Below the pieces are notes generated by a model. That model was given only the letters and a program-made list of their open reading frames with translations, ran no database searches and was not told the origin of the DNA. Below, piece by piece: positions 9,111-20,496 of a stretch of 64,000 nt of DNA (position 1 is the stretch's first letter; each line of letters begins with the position of its first letter). The stretch is from NCBI GenBank assembly GCA_022690815.1, contig JALCZJ010000008.1, forward strand, positions 1-64,000, given 5' to 3'. A program made the position numbers and the translations under genes. Source of the stretch: Ferrimicrobium sp. GTDB lineage: Bacteria; Actinomycetota; Acidimicrobiia; Acidimicrobiales; Acidimicrobiaceae.

Positions 9111-10595
9111 GTGGGAGCAGTGATGCGCACAGCTAGATTACGAGCAAGCCGATCATCGGCTTTTGGGGCTGGACTCAGCGTCATCCTCATTGGGATATTT
9201 TCAATCGCTCTCATCCCTTTGCGCGCCCATATACCACCAGCCTCCATCGCTCTCATCCTTGTGGTTCCATTGGTTGCGAGCATCGCTGCTGGAGGTATTG
9301 CTGCCGGTGTTGTCGCCACCATTCTCGGTTTTGGTGCTTATGACCTATTCTTTATTCCCCCGTACAACACGCTAGCGGTAGGTACCGCATCGAACTGGAT
9401 CCCGTTGGCGGTTTACGTCCTCGTAGGGTTCGTCACCGTGCTGATCGACCGACGCTTTCGACTCCAACGCGAACGCGCGATCTACCATGCACAGATTCTC
9501 GAACGACTCGCTGCCTTACCTGCGGCGTTGATCAGCGAGCATGAGGTTGAAGAGATTTGGCAAACCACCACTGAACAGATCGCTAGGCTTGTCGACCTAC
9601 AAGGAGCGATGGTGTTGCGAGCGGACAACCAGCTGCTTCGGCCAGCCAATGTTGTTGGCGACCCACAGCTGGGGTCCGCGATCGCCGCTGCCTTTGTCGG
9701 CACCAATGGAGTGGCAAAGATCGGTGAGGCTAGGGTTGAAGGATTCTGTGTTCGTTCATTCGCACTCACAACTCCAGCAAATAATTTCGGGTTGCTCATC
9801 GTCTGGAACGATCACTTTCCCGCGGTGTTGGTGCGAGCGCTCGAGGTTGCTGCGAGCCAAATCTCGGCCGCACTCGAACGGACCCAACTCCAAGAGACCC
9901 GCATCAAACTCAACACCCTGCAACAGATCGATGGCTGGCGTGCCTCACTCTTGCGGACCGTCTCTCATGATCTATTGACACCCCTCGCAGGAATCAAAAC
10001 AGCGACCACCACGCTGGCCGACTTTGGGGATCAGCTCGAGGAGATCGAACAAGACCAGCTCTTTGAGACTATGTTGAGTCAAATCGATCGCTCTATCCAA
10101 CTGGTCGGTGATCTCTTGAACGTCACGCGAATCGAGGCTGGCGCCTTTGAACTACAGTATCAAGAGGTTGACCTTGTATCGGTGGTGAGACAGGTGGCAA
10201 CTGGTATCGACTTTCTCTCGGTTGGATCAAGACTCGACCTCGTGTTTTCCGAAGGCCTATCACCAATCAAGGCTGACCCTGGTTTATTGCGCGAGGTAAT
10301 CTGGAATCTTCTCGACAACGCCGTGCGTCACTCCCCCATAGGTGCACCGGTACAGGTGATTCTCGAGACCAACTCGGACACGGCTAGCATCCAGGTGCGT
10401 GACTCAGGACAACTCGAAGGGGGTGCCGATGAGCTGCAACTCTTCGACTGGTTCCATGCCGTTGGCAACAGTGGTCGAAGCGGCCTTGGTTTGGCGATCG
10501 CCCGCTCCTTTGTTGAGGCTCATCACGGGCGGTTGACCGTCTCGCCAAGCCCAGTCGGGACAATCTTTACCGTGGAATTACCATTATCGCAATGA
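9111..10595 (+). CDS. kdpD: KdpD C-terminal half: membrane sensor histidine kinase (DUF4118, GAF-like, HisKA, HATPase)
   Basis: A 494-residue sensor kinase matching the C-terminal half of KdpD. Four membrane helices at about 20-115 correspond to the DUF4118 domain, with the characteristic YDLFFIPPYNTLAV turn. A GAF-like linker spans about 130-260. The dimerisation/phosphorylation helix carries RTVSHDLLTPLAGIK with H286, and the ATPase domain carries EVIWNLLDNAVRHSP and SGLGLAIARSFVEAHHG. It lacks the KdpD and USP domains, which are encoded divergently at 7908-9089. It overlaps kdpE by four bases (ATGA). The GTG at 9111 is preferred over the ATG at 9123 because it sits eight bases after a TATACT hexamer. 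Confidence 0.93.
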   Translation: MGAVMRTARLRASRSSAFGAGLSVILIGIFSIALIPLRAHIPPASIALILVVPLVASIAAGGIAAGVVATILGFGAYDLFFIPPYNTLAVGTASNWIPLAVYVLVGFVTVLIDRRFRLQRERAIYHAQILERLAALPAALISEHEVEEIWQTTTEQIARLVDLQGAMVLRADNQLLRPANVVGDPQLGSAIAAAFVGTNGVAKIGEARVEGFCVRSFALTTPANNFGLLIVWNDHFPAVLVRALEVAASQISAALERTQLQETRIKLNTLQQIDGWRASLLRTVSHDLLTPLAGIKTATTTLADFGDQLEEIEQDQLFETMLSQIDRSIQLVGDLLNVTRIEAGAFELQYQEVDLVSVVRQVATGIDFLSVGSRLDLVFSEGLSPIKADPGLLREVIWNLLDNAVRHSPIGAPVQVILETNSDTASIQVRDSGQLEGGADELQLFDWFHAVGNSGRSGLGLAIARSFVEAHHGRLTVSPSPVGTIFTVELPLSQ

Positions 10596-11272
10596 GTTCG
10601 ATACTCATCATCGACGACGATCCAGCCCTGTCCCGCGTACTTCGGATCGGCTTGACGGCGGCCGGCTACGATGTGACCGTCGAGCTTAGAGGTCTCGACG
10701 GACTCGCGCGCGTCATCCAAGATCGCCCTGATCTCTTGGTGGTCGACCTAGGTCTACCCGATGTCGATGGCGTCGGGCTCGTGGCTGAGCTGCGCCGTTA
10801 CCACAAAAAAGGACTCGTCGTTCTCTCCGCCGCAGGCGACGAACAAACCAAAATCAAGGCCCTTGACCGCGGAGCTGACGATTACGTGACCAAACCCTTT
10901 GGCCTCGGCGAGTTCGAGGCTCGGCTCCGCGCTCTGGAACGCAGGATAGAGCCGTTGACCCCAACGCAATCACTACTGGAAGCTGCACCCAACCTGACAA
11001 TCGATCTGGCAAGGCGCGTTGTTCTTTGCGTAGACCAAGGAGAGATCCGTCTAACACCGCGCGAGTTCGACCTGCTCCGCTTTCTCGTGCAAAATCGTAA
11101 TCGGCTCTGCACCCACCAACTGCTCCTCACCAACGTCTGGGGACCCGGATACGATGATCCCCACCATGTTCGCGTTTACGTTAACCGCCTACGACGCAAA
11201 CTTGGACCCGCGAGTCAGTACCTTCGCTCCCGGGCAAGTATGGGTTACATCTGGGACGATGGCAAGCCCTAA
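10592..11272 (+). CDS. kdpE: KdpE response regulator
   Basis: A 226-residue OmpR-family response regulator and the expected partner of the kinase half with which it overlaps. The receiver domain has the acidic pair IIDDDP, phospho-acceptor D52 in VDLGLPDVDG, and the conserved lysine in DYVTKPFG. The C-terminal winged helix is typical (LTPREFDLLRFLVQNRNRL, then VRVYVNRLRRKL and GYIWDDGKP). When phosphorylated it should activate kdpABC, which lies 5 kb upstream on the same strand rather than adjacent. Confidence 0.95.
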   Translation: MSSILIIDDDPALSRVLRIGLTAAGYDVTVELRGLDGLARVIQDRPDLLVVDLGLPDVDGVGLVAELRRYHKKGLVVLSAAGDEQTKIKALDRGADDYVTKPFGLGEFEARLRALERRIEPLTPTQSLLEAAPNLTIDLARRVVLCVDQGEIRLTPREFDLLRFLVQNRNRLCTHQLLLTNVWGPGYDDPHHVRVYVNRLRRKLGPASQYLRSRASMGYIWDDGKP

Positions 11273-11537
11273 CGCTATGGTGAACGTGCGCAATTGTCGA
11301 ACGCTGCTAAGACACAACGACGCCAACAGCACTGTCGGTTTACCAACCCTAACCCGTGCCGATTACCCGTCATGCTGGTTTAGCGTCTCCCTGGCAATAC
11401 CGAGATGAAGCCAGGTATGAAAACTGTAGGTGCCTTGCCGGTACGCTTCATTTGCGCTCGCAATCCGAATGCAGCGTCGCTTCCGATCGTCACGACTGTG
11501 CCGCATGAGCCGTGGTACTGTCCTTGGGAAACTGGTA

Positions 11538-12335
11538 TTACTTGGCGACAGCCAACGAACCCTTACGTGCCGCATCCGTGAGGAGCGTAAGATTGGACAA
11601 TCCCGGAAGGCGAGAGAACTTGCGGTCAACGCGTTCGGCTGCCATAAGCCCATCCTCATCAGAGAACAGGTAGTGTGCCATGTGAGAGACTTCGCTGTCT
11701 GGTACAACACCACTGCCAACCGGAGCCCAAAACTTTGTCAAGGCAAAGCGAGCAAGACGTTGTGCGCGTCGATTGCCCTCTAGTCGCCGACGAGCCTCAC
11801 GTTCATAGAAATCGAGATGACGACCCTCCTGTTTCATGATTCGGCGAACCAATTCACTCAACACTGGGTGCTCGGCCTTGGTAATCATGCGTGAGTACGC
11901 AGCCTGCGCCGTCAGTTCGTTGATCGCTCCCCAGCACATCTGAATCGCCACAAAATCATCAGCGATAAGCGAACCGATGTTGAAGGTCAACAGGCGGATC
12001 TCGTCCAGCCATTTGCGCTCCCGTCGAAGACTCTGTGCCGAGGCCTTCGCTCCGGGCTCCTGGTGCAATTCGAGCACCTTCCCAAGCATTTCACCATGCC
12101 AAAACTCCTCGTAGTTCCAACAGGCGAGGAAAGCGGTCACATCGGGGTCCCGATGTGCACTCGTCGCGAGAATTTCCCGGAGATAGCAGATCGTGTGGCT
12201 CTCGACGTCGCACATATACCGGAGACACCGGAGTATCTCTGGTGCAAGTGGCTTCGTCACAAAGGCATCGAAGTCGATTCCTTCGATATCTACTCGAGCC
12301 GATCGACCGATGATTGAACGACTGGATACTGCCAT
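11538..12335 (-). CDS. ferritin-like diiron protein
   Basis: A 265-residue mostly helical protein with carboxylate and histidine pairs arranged as in the ferritin-like superfamily. There is a first-helix Glu (VESHTICYLREI), EEFWHGEM in the second helix, an Ile-Asn-Glu in the third (AINELTAQAAYSR), and EGRHLDFYEREARRR in the fourth. These ExxH repeats are those that bind a diiron centre in acyl-ACP desaturase-like and related proteins. No signal peptide or membrane segment is seen. The substrate is unknown; oxygenase/desaturase-type or iron-handling roles are possible. It stands alone, with about 265 bases to kdpE and 200 bases to the next gene, neither region holding a recognisable gene. Confidence 0.75.
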   Translation of the reverse strand: MAVSSRSIIGRSARVDIEGIDFDAFVTKPLAPEILRCLRYMCDVESHTICYLREILATSAHRDPDVTAFLACWNYEEFWHGEMLGKVLELHQEPGAKASAQSLRRERKWLDEIRLLTFNIGSLIADDFVAIQMCWGAINELTAQAAYSRMITKAEHPVLSELVRRIMKQEGRHLDFYEREARRRLEGNRRAQRLARFALTKFWAPVGSGVVPDSEVSHMAHYLFSDEDGLMAAERVDRKFSRLPGLSNLTLLTDAARKGSLAVAK

Positions 12336-12533
12336 AGTAGTTCTTCGCTCCCCAACACTAAGCCGGATGTCATCAGCACCTGGTGATGCCTACCGAGGTT
12401 ACATCACACCATACCTGACCGCTGAGCCCATCTTATCTTGTACGATTCCATCAACCGTAACGGATGCATTGACAGCTTGAATGCGTCGCTGATGTGATCG
12501 TCCTTCGATGTCAATGGTAGCCAGCGGCAGCCC

Positions 12534-13301
12534 TCAGACTACAGCCTCTAGTAGGATCCCCCGAATCGAATCAAGCTCTTCATGGGTGACATCAAGACCA
12601 AGAAGCCAAGCCTCAATCGATCCGGATCGCGCTCGAAGGTTCGAGAGCAAGCGAAGAATAGTTTGAGGATTAGCCGTGAAGAGGATTGAGGGGACGTCAT
12701 TCATGACCGCTCGTTCTTCGGGGTGCTGTTGAGCTAATCGGTCCATCCACTCCTGTGTCGCTCGATCAGTCAGTTGATAATCGCTGGCTATCGTCGCATC
12801 AGGAACACCAAGCATCGCCAAGAGGAGCGCGCTGAGAACCCCAGTCCTATCCTTTCCAGCAACGCAATGGAAAACGAGTGGATAGCGTTGCGGGCAGGCA
12901 AAGATGTGAAAGGCTTGAGCGATCGCGCTCGATCCCCTGTCGAGTAGGTACTGATATCTCGAATCCAGATACGCTTGATCGTCGACACCAACTCCACGCA
13001 CTCCGATGACGTCTTCGACCAGGGGTAGGTGATAGTAGTCAACCTGATGAGGGTAACGATCGACAGGAAAGTAACCACGGCGCTTAACCTCTTCGTCACT
13101 GCGAAGATCGATCACGGTTCGAAGGCCAAGAGGGGTCAGACGCGCAATATCGTCACGAGCGAGTTGCGCTAGATCATCCGATCGATAAATCATCGCTTGA
13201 CGCAGTCTCTGTCCGTTTTGGGTGCGGTAACCGCCCAGGTCCCGAAAGTTCAGAGGCCCATCAAGCGGTACTCGTGGATCGGATGGTTGTGCGCTCCTCA
13301 C
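12534..13301 (-). CDS. tyrosine-protein phosphatase family protein (copy 1)
   Basis: A 255-residue protein of the PTP superfamily (Y_phosphatase3 type, related to fungal and bacterial lipid/protein phosphatases). The N-terminal NFRDLGGYRT signature is followed by DLRSDEEV, and the P-loop FHCVAGKDRTG has C146 as nucleophile and R152 as the phosphate-binding arginine. A general-acid Asp is probably in the variable loop. It starts five bases after the gyrA stop on the same strand, so it may be transcribed with gyrBA. A second member of the same family lies at 57832-58644, diverged in sequence but with the same motifs. Confidence 0.88.
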   Translation of the reverse strand: MRSAQPSDPRVPLDGPLNFRDLGGYRTQNGQRLRQAMIYRSDDLAQLARDDIARLTPLGLRTVIDLRSDEEVKRRGYFPVDRYPHQVDYYHLPLVEDVIGVRGVGVDDQAYLDSRYQYLLDRGSSAIAQAFHIFACPQRYPLVFHCVAGKDRTGVLSALLLAMLGVPDATIASDYQLTDRATQEWMDRLAQQHPEERAVMNDVPSILFTANPQTILRLLSNLRARSGSIEAWLLGLDVTHEELDSIRGILLEAVV

Positions 13302-13306
13302 AAGGC

Positions 13307-15775
13307 CTATCCTTGGGGAATCTGTTCTTCCGACTCGGTATCTTGCACGACACCGACAGACGAGATCACCTCAGAGCCTTGCAGGGTCATCAGTTTCACA
13401 CCGGTCGCGATCTTGCCTTGCGCCGAGATCGATTTCGCTCGAACTCGAATGGTTTGTCCGTTCGAACTTACGATGATGAGTTGTTCATCACGAGAGACGA
13501 ATTCAGCAGCAACCAAATGACCTTTCTGTGGTGTGAGCTTCATGCCATGGACACCGGCGCCGCCTCGTCGCTGGGTCGAAAAGAATCGCGGACTGATGCG
13601 CTTACCGTAGCCAAGTGAGGTCACGAGCACGACTTCTTGGTCGTCGTCGAGCATATCACCGCCGATTACCCGGTCGTTGGGCCGAAGACGCATCGCCTTC
13701 ACGCCAGCAGTAGCTCGTCCAGTAGAGCGCACGTCATCGATAGAGAACCGGATCACCATTCCATCCTTGGAAAAGATCATGGCCTCCCGGCCAGCTTGCG
13801 CGGTTGCGACCTTGACCAGCCGATCCCCTTCCCGCAAGTCAATCGCGATAAGGCCGTCGCGACGAGAGCGGGCGTACTCCGGCATTGGGGTGCGCTTAAT
13901 CATCCCCTCTTCGGTGATGAAGACGAGGTCGGTCTCTTCGGGGAAGTCCTTGGTCCCCATAACCGCCGCGATCGTCTCACCCTCTTGCAAGGGGATCAGA
14001 TTGACCATCGCGGTACCCCGAGCACTTCGCTCCAGTCTCGGCAATTCGTATCCACGCAGTTGGTAGACCTTACCACGAGACGAGAAGATCAGAATCTTTG
14101 ACAGCATTGATGAGGGGATGAGGTGGCTAATGCCATCCTCCTCCTTGACCTTGGCCCCGACGACACCACGACCTCCACGATTCTGTGCTCGAAACGACGC
14201 ATCTGGCACCGCTTTGATATATCCCGAACGAGAGATCATCACCACGAGACTCTCGTCCTCGATCAGATCCTCGGCTGAGAACTCACCAGGGTCAATGACG
14301 AACTGTGAGCGCCTTGGTTGCTCGTAGGGCCGTGAGGCCTCGATCAGTTCTTCCTTGACGATGCTATCGAGCCTGACTCGATCGGCCAAGATCGCCTCGA
14401 GCTCAGCGATCGAAAGGTGCAACTGCGCCGACTCCTCCTCTAATTCGGATCGACCAAGACGGGTCAATCGGCCCAGCGTCATGTCGAGGATGTGATTCGC
14501 CTGGAGTTCCGAGAAGTCGAACGGGGAGGCCATCAGCGCTTCTCGAGCCTCGCGTCGATCAGCCGACTCGCGAATGGCACGGATGACAGCATCGAGCTGG
14601 TCGATGCATCGGAGCAATCCATCAACAATGTGGAGGCGCTCTTGCGCTTTGCGTAAACGATACTCAGAGCGTCGAGTAACGACCTCTCGCTGGTGCTCGA
14701 TGTAGACCTGGATGGCCTGCAACAAGTTGAGTGTTCGAGGGACGCCATCGACGATCGCCAGCATGTTGATGGCAAAACTCGACTGCAATGGTGTCAGTTT
14801 GTAGAGGTTGTTGAGTACGACATTCGCATTTGCGTCGCGCTTAAGCTCGATCACGAATCGACTCTCGCGACCCGATGAGTAGTTCTGCACATCCGATATA
14901 CCATCGATGAGCTTGTCTTCGACGAGCTTCTTGATGCGCTCAGCGATCTGCTCGAACGATGTCTGAAACGGGATGTCTGTGACTACGATCTGCGAACGGT
15001 TCTTAATCTCTTCGATCTCCGCAACGGCACGCAATCGTACCGATCCTCGACCGGTTCGATAGGCGGCGACGATTCCCTCTCGACCAAGGATCTGGCCACC
15101 CGTTGGAAAGTCGGGCCCTGGGACGATCGAGAGAAGATCATCGACCACGGCCTCTGGGTGATCGATCACATACACCACGGCCTTGACGACCTCAGCAAGG
15201 TTGTGCGATGGTATCTGGGTCGCCATCCCAACGGCGATTCCTTGAGACCCATTGACGAGGAGATTCGGAAATCTCGCCGGCAACACCGATGGCTCCACCG
15301 ACTGCGAGTCATAGTTGGGAATGAAGTCGACCGTCTCTTCATCGATACTGGCCAGCATCTCTAGCGCAATCGGAGCCAACCGGCACTCGGTGTAACGAGA
15401 AGCGGCTGGCCCTGTGGATGGATCAGGAGCCCCAAAATTGCCGTGTCCATCGATCAAGGGGTGGAGTAAGGAAAAGTCCTGTACCATCCTGGCGAGTGCA
15501 TCATAGATTGCCGCATCACCATGTGGGTGAAACTTCCCCATCACGTCACCGACAACCTTGGCACACTTGACGTGTGGTCGATCCGGCCGATAGCCGTTAT
15601 CGAACATCGAGTAGAGAATTCGCCGGTGGACCGGCTTGAGTCCATCTCGTGCATCCGGTAACGCTCGTGAGATAATCACCGACATCGAGTACTCAAGGAA
15701 GGAGCGTTCCATCTCCTCCTGGAGCTCGACGAGCTGGACCTGTGATGACTCTACACCTTCTGAATCTTCTGGCAT
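13307..15775 (-). CDS. gyrA: DNA gyrase subunit A
   Basis: GyrA is the DNA-breakage subunit of gyrase, which introduces negative supercoils with GyrB. This copy has 822 residues, full length, with catalytic Tyr128 in ASRYTECRL. The quinolone-resistance segment reads HPHGDAAIYDALARM: residue 88, equal to E. coli Ser83, is alanine, as in mycobacteria, while Asp92 is kept. The C-terminal beta-pinwheel has repeated motifs, including a GyrA-box-like QNRGGRGV (about residue 540). It follows gyrB with eight bases between, in the usual gyrB-gyrA operon. Confidence 0.99.
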   Translation of the reverse strand: MPEDSEGVESSQVQLVELQEEMERSFLEYSMSVIISRALPDARDGLKPVHRRILYSMFDNGYRPDRPHVKCAKVVGDVMGKFHPHGDAAIYDALARMVQDFSLLHPLIDGHGNFGAPDPSTGPAASRYTECRLAPIALEMLASIDEETVDFIPNYDSQSVEPSVLPARFPNLLVNGSQGIAVGMATQIPSHNLAEVVKAVVYVIDHPEAVVDDLLSIVPGPDFPTGGQILGREGIVAAYRTGRGSVRLRAVAEIEEIKNRSQIVVTDIPFQTSFEQIAERIKKLVEDKLIDGISDVQNYSSGRESRFVIELKRDANANVVLNNLYKLTPLQSSFAINMLAIVDGVPRTLNLLQAIQVYIEHQREVVTRRSEYRLRKAQERLHIVDGLLRCIDQLDAVIRAIRESADRREAREALMASPFDFSELQANHILDMTLGRLTRLGRSELEEESAQLHLSIAELEAILADRVRLDSIVKEELIEASRPYEQPRRSQFVIDPGEFSAEDLIEDESLVVMISRSGYIKAVPDASFRAQNRGGRGVVGAKVKEEDGISHLIPSSMLSKILIFSSRGKVYQLRGYELPRLERSARGTAMVNLIPLQEGETIAAVMGTKDFPEETDLVFITEEGMIKRTPMPEYARSRRDGLIAIDLREGDRLVKVATAQAGREAMIFSKDGMVIRFSIDDVRSTGRATAGVKAMRLRPNDRVIGGDMLDDDQEVVLVTSLGYGKRISPRFFSTQRRGGAGVHGMKLTPQKGHLVAAEFVSRDEQLIIVSSNGQTIRVRAKSISAQGKIATGVKLMTLQGSEVISSVGVVQDTESEEQIPQG

Positions 15776-15783
15776 ACTGCTCC

Positions 15784-17721
<1,938 letters not shown>

Positions 17722-17784
17722 TCACTCCTTCAGTCATGCACCACAGTCCATTCACGAACAATCGATCGAATTCAGTCTAATCGG

Positions 17785-18126
17785 TCAAGGTACTTCCTTG
17801 GTCTTTCCGGATGCAACAATGCGTAGCTCTCCCACCATACCTTCGGCCTCGAGTGCTAACTTCAGTTGCATCGCTCGTAACTTCACCGCTGGAATGATCT
17901 CTCGGTCTGTCACGACGACTATCCCTGATCTCTTGGTTGAGGTAACGTTAATCATGGGTGCAATATCTGGACCAAATAGCCGCTCTACTACACGATGAAT
18001 GCAGACCTCTTTATCTTGATCAATGGACTCGATTCCGTCGACTAGATTAGCGATAATATTACGGAGTATCACCGGTTCTCGATGTTGAACATCAACATAC
18101 CTATTGAGATACAATTCGCCCACCAC
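17785..18126 (-). CDS. dciA: DciA-like helicase-loading protein (DUF721)
   Basis: A 113-residue protein located between recF and gyrB, the place of the DUF721 family in actinobacteria. The KH-like domain is visible in LFGPDIAPMINVTSTKR, then GIVVVTDREI and VKLRAMQLKLALEAE. DciA helps recruit or load the replicative helicase DnaB in bacteria lacking DnaC. The start overlaps the end of recF by 26 bases. Sequence match to the family is modest, so identification leans on position and length. The gene is visibly richer in A+T than gyrB. Confidence 0.75.
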   Translation of the reverse strand: MVGELYLNRYVDVQHREPVILRNIIANLVDGIESIDQDKEVCIHRVVERLFGPDIAPMINVTSTKRSGIVVVTDREIIPAVKLRAMQLKLALEAEGMVGELRIVASGKTKEVP

Positions 18127-19156
18127 TCACCTCAACTACAGACCATTCAATAGCTGAATCTGTAGCCTCTGTACTGGTAGCTATCGTCTGATATTGGCCA
18201 ATCATTCTCACTAATCTCGCCGCCCTATCCCGATCGAACTCTGAGAAGACGTCATCAAGAATCAGGAGAGGAGACTCCTTGATCTCCTCCTTGATAAACT
18301 GGGCACTTCCAACCCGGAGCGCTATCGCGAGTGAGCGAACCTGACCTTGTGAAGCCGTCGACTTTGCTGGTAATCCGTTGAGTTCTATACTAAAATCATC
18401 TCGATGAAATCCTACACTTGTAGACCCTCTTCGAATATCATCTGATCGAGCTTCGATCAACTCTTTCAATGGATCATCTTTCCAACTTGGCTCGTATCGG
18501 AGATCTATTTTTTCATTAGTATTCGTTACTCCATTATTAAAATCCTGCACGGATGTACGTAATTTTCCCAAGAGTTCAGCTCGTGCTTCACTGATAACAA
18601 TCGATGATCGTGCAAGTTCCTCATCAAACACATCCAGGGTTACAAAATCAATATTTGTCGAACGTATCAGATTTTGTCGCTGCTTTAATAGACGCGAAGC
18701 CCGGTTGATCATGCGCTGTATGAGAGGGTTGCAACGCACGAGGATACCATCGAGATACTCTCGTCTAACGCTTGGTAACCCTGTGATGATATCTCGATCC
18801 TCCGGAACAAAAGTGACAACAGGATATTGTGCATTCAATTGGGTCATTCGGACGTTTTGCTCATCGATCTGCATGCGCTCACGACGTAAAGGACTGGTAG
18901 TAATCACGATGCAATGCTCGACTCCATCGCGACGCTCTGCCCGAACAGCGGTTCTCCAGTACGGAGCTCCCTTCTGGAGCACCGTGCCGGTATCTGACGT
19001 TCGAAAGGACCGCCCGTTCAACCCGACGCACACGGCCTCTGCAAGACTCGTCTTTCCAGCCCCGTTTTGACCTACCAGGAGCGTTTTGTCACCGAACTCG
19101 AGCTCAGCTTCTCTGATGTTACGAAACCCCTCGAGCTGTAATGAACGGACCTTCAC
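18101..19156 (-). CDS. recF: DNA replication and repair protein RecF
   Basis: RecF is an SMC-like ATPase that helps load RecA at single-strand gaps together with RecO and RecR. At 351 residues it shows Walker A (GQNGAGKTSL, K35), the signature region TASQGQVRSLAIALRVGSAQ and Walker B (PLLILDDVFSEFD). The first residues (MKVRSLQLEGFRNI) are typical. It follows dnaN with three bases between. The middle of the gene, about 18400-18700, is noticeably A+T rich compared with neighbours. Confidence 0.97.
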   Translation of the reverse strand: MKVRSLQLEGFRNIREAELEFGDKTLLVGQNGAGKTSLAEAVCVGLNGRSFRTSDTGTVLQKGAPYWRTAVRAERRDGVEHCIVITTSPLRRERMQIDEQNVRMTQLNAQYPVVTFVPEDRDIITGLPSVRREYLDGILVRCNPLIQRMINRASRLLKQRQNLIRSTNIDFVTLDVFDEELARSSIVISEARAELLGKLRTSVQDFNNGVTNTNEKIDLRYEPSWKDDPLKELIEARSDDIRRGSTSVGFHRDDFSIELNGLPAKSTASQGQVRSLAIALRVGSAQFIKEEIKESPLLILDDVFSEFDRDRAARLVRMIGQYQTIATSTEATDSAIEWSVVEVSGGRIVSQ

Positions 19157-19159
19157 CAG

Positions 19160-20266
19160 CTACTTTTGCACGATAGGCATTAAAAGGTAGACAAAGGATC
19201 GCGAATCAGAGTTCGTGATGCAAGCTGCTCGATTGGATTCGAGAAACTCAAAGCGCACCACCTCTGACTCTACCGCATCGATACCCTCTGCCAAGAGATC
19301 CGGATCGAAGCTGATCGAGAATTCTTCGTCTGAGAAGTTGACGTCGATCACTTCATGAACTTGACCAATCTGCGGGATCTTGACGCTCAGCTCACATGAG
19401 GTACCGGTCATCGTCATTCGTAACATCGAAGAGTTTCTCGCCTCTCTCGCCATTCTACGCAACGTCCGTAAAGCTGACACCAACTGGGACCGATCTGCCA
19501 ACATGACACGTGAATAGGAGACTTCAACGAGACGTCGGTAGTCACGGAAGGGTTCATCTATCAGTCGGGTGGCCAACGTGGTTGATCCGACGGAGAAGAC
19601 GGCTTCACGAGCTCCAATCTTCACACTCAACAGCTGATCGGCACCTAACGTACCGAGAATGCGTTCGATCTCGCGGACCGCTCGGGTGGGGATAACTACC
19701 TCACCGGTCTCAGCCTCTCTCAACATATTGATACCCGCGATATCGCGAAGAGCGAGTCGAATGCCATCAGTGGCAACCAACCGCAGCCCTTCGAGCGACG
19801 AAGCGAACAACATGCCTGAGTAGATCAGGTCACGCGTATCGTCCTTGCTTGCAGCGATGGCCACCTGAGCGATACCGTTGGCCAACTCAGCCGACGGCAC
19901 CGTAACCGACGGTAGATCTTCCACGCCAAGCGGTGGAACTTCAAACTCGTTGAGAAGGTTCAGCGATACCTCAGCACGACCTGAGCGAAACGAAACGATG
20001 GCTTCTTCCACCACAATCTCGACGCGATCACCTGGTAGCGATTTCATCAGGTCGACCGCCAACGCTGCTGGCGTGGTGAATCGAGTATCAGCTCCATCAA
20101 CTGGAACAGTGGACCGTATTGAGAGATCGCTCTCGCGGCCCTCGACCTCGAGTAACCCTGCAACCACAGTCCACCGCAAGCCGGTGATCGACCCTCGTGA
20201 GCTCAATGCTCGGGATGCGTTGGTGAGAGCGTCGGCTAGAGGTGCGCGATCGCAGATGAAATGCAC
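19160..20266 (-). CDS. dnaN: DNA polymerase III sliding clamp (beta subunit)
   Basis: DnaN forms the ring-shaped dimer that tethers replicative polymerase to DNA. The protein has 368 residues in three repeated clamp domains and ends in the characteristic YLLMPIVQK (family YLIMPMRL). It begins MHFICDRAPLADALTNASRA. AAGGA-type ribosome site sequence precedes the ATG on the complement. It lies between the origin spacer and recF, the usual order. Confidence 0.97.
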   Translation of the reverse strand: MHFICDRAPLADALTNASRALSSRGSITGLRWTVVAGLLEVEGRESDLSIRSTVPVDGADTRFTTPAALAVDLMKSLPGDRVEIVVEEAIVSFRSGRAEVSLNLLNEFEVPPLGVEDLPSVTVPSAELANGIAQVAIAASKDDTRDLIYSGMLFASSLEGLRLVATDGIRLALRDIAGINMLREAETGEVVIPTRAVREIERILGTLGADQLLSVKIGAREAVFSVGSTTLATRLIDEPFRDYRRLVEVSYSRVMLADRSQLVSALRTLRRMAREARNSSMLRMTMTGTSCELSVKIPQIGQVHEVIDVNFSDEEFSISFDPDLLAEGIDAVESEVVRFEFLESNRAACITNSDSRSFVYLLMPIVQK

Positions 20267-20496
20267 AGGTCATCCTTTCTTATAGGTATAGATCTAATAG
20301 TAGTAATAAGGGCTCTGGACTGTGGATGGTTGCGTAAAACTGCAGCTAAAGGGGCATATTGTTATTCACTGAGGGTGGATCAGTATCCACAGGGCTGGGG
20401 AGAATGCTAGTACTGATCGATGTACGGAGGGGTTTGACCCCATGAGGTGTTGATAACCGGTGTGCGGTCCACATGCTATCCACAGTCTTATGCACC
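20267..20496. other. probable replication origin (oriC), dnaA-dnaN spacer
   Basis: This 230-base gap between dnaA and dnaN contains several near-matches to the DnaA box TTATCCACA. GTATCCACA is at 20383-20391, CTATCCACA at 20476-20484, the reverse form TGTTGATAA at 20448-20456, and weaker TGTGGATGG at 20321-20329. An A+T-rich run (tataggtatagatctaatag and following, about 20280-20312) next to dnaN could be the unwinding element. Actinobacterial origins usually lie in this spacer. No box here is perfect; the only perfect one is upstream of dnaA. Confidence 0.75.
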
